Both the position numbers and the translations under genes were made by a program. This document shows, in pieces, positions 57,928 to 64,000 of a stretch of 64,000 bases of DNA. The notes beneath the pieces are model-generated. The model saw only the letters and a list, made by a program, of their open reading frames with translations, was not told where the DNA came from and searched no databases. Source of the stretch: Bacillota bacterium (GTDB taxonomy: Bacteria; Bacillota; Clostridia; Christensenellales; SZUA-584). Numbering within the stretch: the first letter of the stretch is position 1; each line of letters starts with the position of its first letter. Location: positions 93,410-157,409 of the forward strand of contig JAEWTW010000043.1 in NCBI GenBank assembly GCA_023397655.1, written 5' to 3'.

Positions 57928-60900
57928 ATGGCGCGAAAATATGAGCTGATTACCGAGCTGTACAATCAGACGCTGGGGGAAATCACGTCCTCGCAGGGGG
58001 CGTGGCGGGCCTTCTTGCGCAGCGCCTGCTGTAACTATAAATGCCGATTTGACGAGCAGGTGTTGATTTACGCGCAGCGCCCGGACGCCAAGGCTGTGCT
58101 GGAGCTGGATGATTGGAACAAAAAGCTCGGACGTTGGGTCAACCGTGGCGCAACCGGCATCGCCGTGTTCGATGACATTCATACGGGCTGCTCCCGGCTC
58201 AAGCACTATTTCGATATTTCCGATACCCACGACGGCCGCTTCTCCCGCCCGGTGCCTATATGGGAGATGCAGGAACGGTATGAGAATGAGGTTATTGAAG
58301 CGCTGGAAGGCTCATTCGGTGAGGTCCAAACCAACGACACTTTAGACAGTACGATCTTAGAAATTGTGTCCAATGTGGTGGAGGACAACTATCAGGACTA
58401 CTTTCGGGAGCTGATGTACTGCCGCGAGAACAGCTTGCTGGAGGAATTGGACGAATATAATGTGGAGGTGTATTTCAGGCAGGCGCTGGAAGCCTCCGTG
58501 TCATATATGCTGCTGGAGCGGTGTCTGGGCGGCGCGGCCGACCAATACGCCGAGCTTGTGGATTTTTCGCCTATACTGAACTTCGACACCCGTGAAACTG
58601 TGAACGCCCTGGGCATCGCCACCAGCGATATGGCGGAAATGGTGCTTAAGGAAATTGCCCTGACCGTCCGCAACATCCAGAAGCGGAAACGCCAGCAAAA
58701 TCGCACAGTTGATAAAACGCAAGAGGCCGGTTATCCTGTAAATGAACAGGAAACCAATGAGCCGGAAAGGAGTTTTGCATATGAATCTGACATACCGCAA
58801 AGAGGGCGACTACAATCTGCCCAACCTGCTGCCCCCGCAGGAGACGGAGGTGCACCTTGGGAAATACGCGTTGCTGCGCAGGAGGTTCCTCAAGGAGAAC
58901 CGCCGCGTGACCTACACGAACCTTCTGACATCGGGCAAGCTGAACAGCCACCTGATGGAGATCGAGCGGACGGCGCTTATGAGGCTGGAGCAGATGGTGC
59001 CGCAGATGGCGAAGGCCGAGGGCGTGACGGAGGAGCTGAAAGCCACCGATCAGATGAAATGGGTGGGCCTGATGAACAACATCCGGCACTCGGCGGAGGA
59101 AGCGATACTGAGCGAACTGATCTACAGCTAAATACCGAAAACCCCGAAGAAGCGGACAGCGACGAGCTGCCCGCTTTTTTAGATGATACGCTTATTATGG
59201 GCGTCATCGCCAATAAAGACGATGAACTCAAATACAAAAAACAGCAGATTGAGCTGTTCTTCTCCATTCATCCCGACGAGGGCGAACGCGCGGAATATAT
59301 CAAATCCGCCTACCCCGACCGCTATACGGAAATCCTGGTGGGCGCGAAGCGCGTCGGCTTCAAGCCCCAGGAGGACGGTTTGCTCATGTGGGAGGGCACA
59401 TACCTTTCCCGCAGCAGCGAGGCCGTCTTTTCGTGGCAGACCGTCGCCGCATGGACGGCGCAGCTCATAGACAAAAAGGAACACCATATCAACAGGGACA
59501 TCAAGGCGCTCAAAACGCAGGCAAGCCAGCAAATGTCCCTTTTTGATTTACCCCCCGTGGAGAGCGACACGCCATATGAGCAGGTATCTCTTGCGGGAGC
59601 GTTCGCCATCCCGCAGAGCGTTATTGACGAAGCCCTGTGCCTGGGCGGGAACGAGCCGTATTGTCTGGAGCGCATCTGCGCATGGTTCTCGAAGGATTAC
59701 CCGCTGGAGCAAAACGCGTCGTTTCTGTGCGAGGAATACGGCACCTCCGGCAAGGGCTTTTTCTCCGGCGTCAGCCCGTATGCCCTCTGGTTCGATGGGG
59801 CCGGTATCCGTATCGGTATGGGCTGGACGGCGCAAAGCGCCACCACCCTTATTCCCTGGGAGGATGCGGCAAAGCGAATCCGCGAGCTATTGGACACGGG
59901 GCGCTATGTCCCTCAGAGCGTGCTGAATAACGCGCCGGAGAACGAGCGCAAGGAGCTTGCCGAGCATTTATGGTATACGGTACAGGATTTTTCGCAGGAG
60001 GCCCGCGACGAAAGCCTGATTCCTACGATCCTTGAAATATATAACGGGCGCGGCGGTTTCCCAGACAACACCGCGCAAATCCGCGAGCTGTTAAAGGACA
60101 GCGAAACGGTATCCGCGCTCATCACTGAGGTGGAAGCCTTTGCCGTGCGCTATGCTGAGAATCCCGACCTGATGCGCTTCCGGTTCCGCCGCCATGACGA
60201 AATCCTCACAGGTTTACGCGGACTTTTGCGCCCGCATATCGAGTTTTCTGCCAGCCCGGATTTCTACCTTGTACCCAAGCAGTTTATTACCAACGATGAA
60301 ATCGACCGGCTCCTTACCGGCGGCAGCAACATCCAGCACAGCAAGTTTCGCATCTACTCGTACTTTTTAGAAGGACACACTCCTAAAGAACGGGCCGACT
60401 TCCTCAAGCATGAGTACGGCACGGGCGGCGGCGGGCGGTTGGGTTTCAATGAAAACCACGATTCCAAGGGCATCACCTACAAGCGGGAAAACGCCGAATT
60501 TGTTCCCTACGATACCATCCTTCTTAAATGGCCACAGGTGGAAAAGCGCGTCGGCGAGCTGATCCGGCAGGGCAAATATATGTCGGAAAAAGAACTGGCG
60601 TATATCCCCATGTATGAAAAGCATGAGCTGGCGCGGGAGATTCAGGGCTTTTTCAGTGGACTACCCCAGGAAACTCCACGCCCCTTCCCGTATGGCTTTG
60701 ACTTCTACGAAGCGGTGAAGCTGATCGAGCCGCAGCTTGACGATCCGGTGCGGGTGGAAGAAATCTATCAAATGATGCTGCCGGTATGGGAAAGCACAGC
60801 TCGGGACGACCGGCACTATGACTTTCAAAAACGGGCCTTTGAGCATATGACAGCGTACCGCAACGGTACGTTTTCTTTATTTGGCGAGAAAAAAGGGCCG

Positions 60901-63900
60901 GAAGCTATCCCTACGCGAGCAGAAGAAGCGCCTGCGTCCATTCCGGCGCAGGGTGTGGAAGTACCTGCCGAAAGAGAAATGCCGGATTACGGCAATCTGG
61001 CCGAGCGGCTGATTCAGTTTTATCAGGAATTCGACCCATATGATTACCGCGACAACATGGAGCTGGGCGAAACCGACGAGGACGCCATCGCCATGCTGGA
61101 GGCGCAGCTTCAGGAGGAAGGCGCGCGTGCTGGGATACTGGAAACCTTGCAAGGCTTTTTGGATGGAACAGACCCGGAAGAAGAAATTGCCGTTGACCTT
61201 GAGCTGTTCATAGAGGAACTAGAAACCCTGCCTCCTGCCGCTGACGAAGAGACGCCCGCACAGCGATTCCCGGAGAATCTTGTCGGGCAGGCCGTCATGC
61301 TGGATGGGCGGGAATTTGTGGTGGACCGCGTGGATGCGTCTATTCACACGGCATTCCTTCGTGGCACTGTTTTTCAAAACGGCGTGGAAACTCCCGTTGT
61401 CCGGCATGAAACCACTTTTTCAATACAGGAACTCCTTGAAGAACAGCGCCTGCGGGACCGTGTTTCCGATACCCTCAGCGAAGCCGGCTTTACGGTAACG
61501 GACGAGCTGGTCAGCGACGGTCTGAAAGAATACCGGGCGGACGGCGGCAGCGGAGGCCATGAAGACGCGGCACGGTTTATCCGGGAAAAGTATCTCACCG
61601 ACGAACCCATATGGGAAAAGGTTGAAGGCGGCGAAGTCGCCCATGTGCGGATCGATCTAATGCCCGAACCGCAGAAAGTACCCGCCGAAAAAGAAAATGG
61701 GCTGGCTCCGCCCAAGCCCAAGCGGGAGCGCGTGCTGTTCAGCACCCTTCACCCCGAGATTCCCGCCGAGCAGCGGCATAATTTCCGCATCACCGACCCG
61801 CAGCTTGGTGTGGGCACCCCGAGCGAGAAGTTTGCCGCCAATGCCGCGGCGATCCGCACCTTAAAACGTATAGAGGATGAGGACAGGCTGGCAACCCCGG
61901 AGGAACAGGAAACCCTGTCCCGGTATGTTGGCTGGGGCGGTCTGGCGGATTGCTTTGATGATCGCCACGGCAGGTATCTGGAACTGAAAAGCCTCTTGGA
62001 CGAGGACGAATATGCCGCCGCCAGAGCCAGCAGCCTGACGGCTTTTTACACCTCTCCTGTGATTGTGGAGGCTATGTACAAGGCTCTTTCTCAGATGGGC
62101 TTTCAGTCCGGCAACATTCTGGAACCCGCCTGCGGCGTGGGTAATTTCATCGGCATGATCCCGGACAGCATGGCGGACAGCAAAGCCTACGGCGTGGAGA
62201 TTGACAGCATTTCGGGCCGTATCGCCCGGCAGCTTTACCAGAACAGCAGCATTGCCGTGGACGGCTTCGAAAAGGTGGAAATGCCCGACAGCTTCTTCGA
62301 TGTGGCTATCGGCAACGTGCCCTTTGGGGATTTCAAGGTGCTGGACAGGCGGTACGACAAGCACAAATGGCTGATCCACGACTATTTCTTTGGCAAGGCG
62401 TTGGATAAGGTCAGGCCGGGCGGTATCGTGGCCTTCGTTTCCTCCAAGGGTACCATGGACAAGGAAAACTCCGCCGTGCGCAAATACCTGGCGCAGCGGG
62501 CCGACCTCATCGGGGCCATACGCCTGCCTGATAACGCCTTCAAACGCAACGCGGGCACTGATGTCACAAGCGATATTATCTTCCTGCAAAAGCGTGACCG
62601 CATGACGGATATCGAGCCGGATTGGGTACACCTGGACACCGACGAAAACGGCATCCGTATGAACAGCTATTTTGCAGCGCATCCCGATATGATCTTGGGC
62701 GAAATGGTCATGGAATCCACGGCCTTCGGCATGGACAGCGCATGTAAGCCATATGAAGGGGCTGACCTTTCCGAGCAGCTATCCGAAGCGGTTTCCAACC
62801 TCCATGCGGAGATTACCGATTACGAGGTGGACGAGCTGGAGGGCGATGAGGATTTATCCATTCCCGCCGATCCGGCTGTGCGCAATTTCTCCTACATCAT
62901 CGTGGACGGCAAAATCTACTTCCGTGAAAACTCAAGGATGTACCCGATAGAGCTGTCTGTCACTGCTGAAAACCGCATTCGCGGGATGATTATGCTCCGT
63001 GACTGTACCCGGCAGCTCATGGCCTACCAGACCGAGGACTACCCCGAGGATATGATCCGGCAGGAGCAGGCGCGACTGGGACGGCTTTATGACGATTACA
63101 CCCGGAAGTACGGACTTTTGTGCAGCCGGGGCAACAGCCTGGCCTTTGGCGAGGATTCCAGCTACTGCCTGCTTTGTTCTTTAGAGGTGCTGGACGAGGA
63201 AGGCAATTTTCTGCGCAAGGCCGACATGTTCACCAAACGTACCATCCGGCCCCATGTGCCGGTTACGTCGGTGGACACGGCCAGCGAAGCATTGGCCGTG
63301 TCCATTTCCGAAAAGGCGCGGGTCGATATGGAATATATGGCGCAGCTCTCGGGAAAAAGCGAGGCCGAGCTGGAAACGGAGCTGACTGGCGTTATCTTCC
63401 GGGACATCAACTGCGCCACCGACCCCGACCTGATACCCAAAGCGTTTGTGGACTTGGAGAAGTTCCCCTTTGTTACGGCGGACGAATACCTGTCCGGCAA
63501 CGTGCGAAAAAAGCTGCAAATGCTCAGGGCGCTGGAAACAGTGTTGCCAGCCGAAGAAAAAAACAGGCTCCAAACCAGTATTACCGCCATGGAAGCGGTG
63601 CAGCCGGATGACCTTACCGCCGCCGAGATAGGCGTGCGCATAGGGGCCACCTGGATACCGCCCGAGATCTACAAGCAGTTCATGTTTGAGCTGTTCAGTA
63701 CAGGCGGAAGCGCGCGGCACAGGATGAACGTGCTGTATTCCAAGTACACCGGCGAATGGAATATCACCGAAAAAACCTCGGATTACGGCAACATCAAGGC
63801 GGTGACCACCTACGGCACCAAGCGGATCAGCGCCTATCATATTCTGGAGCAGACGCTGAACCTTAAGGATGTGCGTATCTTTGATACCATCATCGAAGAC

Positions 63901-64000
63901 GGCAACGAAAAGCGCGTCCTCAATAAACGGGAGACGGCCATCGCCCAGGACCGGCAGGAGCTGATTAAGTCCAAGTTTTCCGAATGGCTCTGGAAGGACA
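57928..64000 (+). CDS. Giant polyvalent protein: ArdC-like N-terminus and N6-adenine methylase (3' end outside window)
   Basis: The frame is open from the ATG at 57928 (AGGAGG upstream) to the window end, more than 2,024 residues. Residues 20-75 (AWRAFLRSACCNYKCRFDEQ to GRWVNRGATGIAVFDD) resemble the ArdC single-strand-DNA-binding domain. Long linker modules follow. Residues about 1,370-1,560 are an N6-adenine methylase: SLTAFYTSPVIVEAMY, NILEPACGVGNFIGM (motif I, about 1,397) and AIGNVPFG (motif IV, about 1,460, variant of NPPF). A SNF2-type helicase is expected beyond the window, as in DarB-like antirestriction proteins. It would enter the recipient with the DNA and protect it. Residues about 280-400 are low-complexity where another gene overlaps (58781-59131). 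Confidence 0.82.
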   Translation, partial: MARKYELITELYNQTLGEITSSQGAWRAFLRSACCNYKCRFDEQVLIYAQRPDAKAVLELDDWNKKLGRWVNRGATGIAVFDDIHTGCSRLKHYFDISDTHDGRFSRPVPIWEMQERYENEVIEALEGSFGEVQTNDTLDSTILEIVSNVVEDNYQDYFRELMYCRENSLLEELDEYNVEVYFRQALEASVSYMLLERCLGGAADQYAELVDFSPILNFDTRETVNALGIATSDMAEMVLKEIALTVRNIQKRKRQQNRTVDKTQEAGYPVNEQETNEPERSFAYESDIPQRGRLQSAQPAAPAGDGGAPWEIRVAAQEVPQGEPPRDLHEPSDIGQAEQPPDGDRADGAYEAGADGAADGEGRGRDGGAESHRSDEMGGPDEQHPALGGGSDTERTDLQLNTENPEEADSDELPAFLDDTLIMGVIANKDDELKYKKQQIELFFSIHPDEGERAEYIKSAYPDRYTEILVGAKRVGFKPQEDGLLMWEGTYLSRSSEAVFSWQTVAAWTAQLIDKKEHHINRDIKALKTQASQQMSLFDLPPVESDTPYEQVSLAGAFAIPQSVIDEALCLGGNEPYCLERICAWFSKDYPLEQNASFLCEEYGTSGKGFFSGVSPYALWFDGAGIRIGMGWTAQSATTLIPWEDAAKRIRELLDTGRYVPQSVLNNAPENERKELAEHLWYTVQDFSQEARDESLIPTILEIYNGRGGFPDNTAQIRELLKDSETVSALITEVEAFAVRYAENPDLMRFRFRRHDEILTGLRGLLRPHIEFSASPDFYLVPKQFITNDEIDRLLTGGSNIQHSKFRIYSYFLEGHTPKERADFLKHEYGTGGGGRLGFNENHDSKGITYKRENAEFVPYDTILLKWPQVEKRVGELIRQGKYMSEKELAYIPMYEKHELAREIQGFFSGLPQETPRPFPYGFDFYEAVKLIEPQLDDPVRVEEIYQMMLPVWESTARDDRHYDFQKRAFEHMTAYRNGTFSLFGEKKGPEAIPTRAEEAPASIPAQGVEVPAEREMPDYGNLAERLIQFYQEFDPYDYRDNMELGETDEDAIAMLEAQLQEEGARAGILETLQGFLDGTDPEEEIAVDLELFIEELETLPPAADEETPAQRFPENLVGQAVMLDGREFVVDRVDASIHTAFLRGTVFQNGVETPVVRHETTFSIQELLEEQRLRDRVSDTLSEAGFTVTDELVSDGLKEYRADGGSGGHEDAARFIREKYLTDEPIWEKVEGGEVAHVRIDLMPEPQKVPAEKENGLAPPKPKRERVLFSTLHPEIPAEQRHNFRITDPQLGVGTPSEKFAANAAAIRTLKRIEDEDRLATPEEQETLSRYVGWGGLADCFDDRHGRYLELKSLLDEDEYAAARASSLTAFYTSPVIVEAMYKALSQMGFQSGNILEPACGVGNFIGMIPDSMADSKAYGVEIDSISGRIARQLYQNSSIAVDGFEKVEMPDSFFDVAIGNVPFGDFKVLDRRYDKHKWLIHDYFFGKALDKVRPGGIVAFVSSKGTMDKENSAVRKYLAQRADLIGAIRLPDNAFKRNAGTDVTSDIIFLQKRDRMTDIEPDWVHLDTDENGIRMNSYFAAHPDMILGEMVMESTAFGMDSACKPYEGADLSEQLSEAVSNLHAEITDYEVDELEGDEDLSIPADPAVRNFSYIIVDGKIYFRENSRMYPIELSVTAENRIRGMIMLRDCTRQLMAYQTEDYPEDMIRQEQARLGRLYDDYTRKYGLLCSRGNSLAFGEDSSYCLLCSLEVLDEEGNFLRKADMFTKRTIRPHVPVTSVDTASEALAVSISEKARVDMEYMAQLSGKSEAELETELTGVIFRDINCATDPDLIPKAFVDLEKFPFVTADEYLSGNVRKKLQMLRALETVLPAEEKNRLQTSITAMEAVQPDDLTAAEIGVRIGATWIPPEIYKQFMFELFSTGGSARHRMNVLYSKYTGEWNITEKTSDYGNIKAVTTYGTKRISAYHILEQTLNLKDVRIFDTIIEDGNEKRVLNKRETAIAQDRQELIKSKFSEWLWKD
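58781..59131 (+). CDS. TnpV-family protein, embedded out of frame in the giant gene
   Basis: A 116-residue protein in the +1 frame relative to the giant gene. It has the full TnpV pattern: GDYNLPNLLPPQE, YALLRRRFLKENRRVTYTNL, LTSGKLNSHLMEIERTA, and DQMKWVGLMNNIRHSAEE with a final SELIYS. GGAAAGGAG lies 8 bases before its ATG, inside the giant gene. In this stretch the giant protein reads as a glycine-, aspartate- and proline-rich linker, as expected if TnpV is the constrained frame. TnpV proteins are linked to transposons and conjugative elements; their role is unknown. Confidence 0.75.
   Translation: MNLTYRKEGDYNLPNLLPPQETEVHLGKYALLRRRFLKENRRVTYTNLLTSGKLNSHLMEIERTALMRLEQMVPQMAKAEGVTEELKATDQMKWVGLMNNIRHSAEEAILSELIYS

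Overview
The window looks like chromosomal DNA of an anaerobic, Gram-positive Clostridia-type bacterium. This is inferred from sigma-A style promoters, strong AGGAGG ribosome sites, a ferredoxin-type 2-oxoacid oxidoreductase, an iron-sulfur fumarase, an HD-GYP protein and clostridial conjugative-element genes. No species can be named from the sequence alone. Most of the window is moderately GC-rich, but 40.7-42.7 kb is clearly AT-rich and looks foreign.

The left 31.7 kb is ordinary chromosome specialised for carbohydrate and small-carbon metabolism. On the minus strand lie a flavin oxidoreductase and a sugar-phosphate isomerase (window start to 2 kb) and an unusual LacI regulator fused to a sugar-binding domain (2.2-4.4 kb). 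Divergent from that regulator is a six-gene catabolic and uptake operon (4.9-11.1 kb): DeoC-type aldolase, FGGY kinase, VOC protein and an RbsA/RbsC/RbsB-type ABC importer. Next come a Gfo/Idh/MocA oxidoreductase with a second isomerase (11.3-13.3 kb) and a five-gene minus-strand operon (13.7-19.4 kb: SDR, FAD flavoprotein, second flavin oxidoreductase, isochorismatase-like hydrolase, KdgK-type kinase) next to a divergent AraC regulator. Then follow a PcrA-like helicase, a PAS/HD-GYP protein, a membrane-free chemoreceptor with a C-terminal sugar-binding domain, a KorAB-type oxidoreductase, tRNA-Leu, a two-subunit fumarase and an MFS transporter.

From 31.7 kb the chromosome is interrupted at a tRNA-Thr(GGT) gene. 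The original tRNA survives as its promoter plus a 5' half. A complete tRNA-Thr follows 170 bp downstream, and a 3' fragment of the same tRNA recurs at 40.6 kb. The tRNA copies are followed by the same terminator and flanked by repeated GGGGGTCAAAA / TTTTGACCCCC sites; a third terminator-plus-site copy sits at 42.7 kb. I read this as an array of elements inserted one after another in one tRNA. The first compartment (32.1-40.6 kb) has a degenerate integrase and carries a compact four-gene operon: a small XRE regulator, a single-chain type IIG restriction-modification enzyme, a second adenine methyltransferase, and a PHP-domain/SMC-like ATPase. This is a probable phage-defence island. The second compartment (40.6-42.7 kb) has two related small membrane proteins and a recombinase remnant.

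The third compartment (42.7 kb to beyond the window end) is the start of a large conjugative-type element. It holds ParA/ParB, a nearly complete Tad-type pilus and secretion set (CpaB, CpaE-like, TadA, TadB, TadC, pilin-like and TadE-like small proteins, prepilin peptidase) with a large CARDB-repeat surface protein, and then a series of small proteins of the polyvalent-protein type. These lead into a giant protein of more than 2,000 residues with an ArdC-like N-terminus and an N6-adenine methylase domain. A TnpV-family gene with its own ribosome site is embedded in another reading frame inside that giant gene. The Tad cluster and the polyvalent proteins probably serve surface contact, DNA transfer and protection from restriction in a new host.
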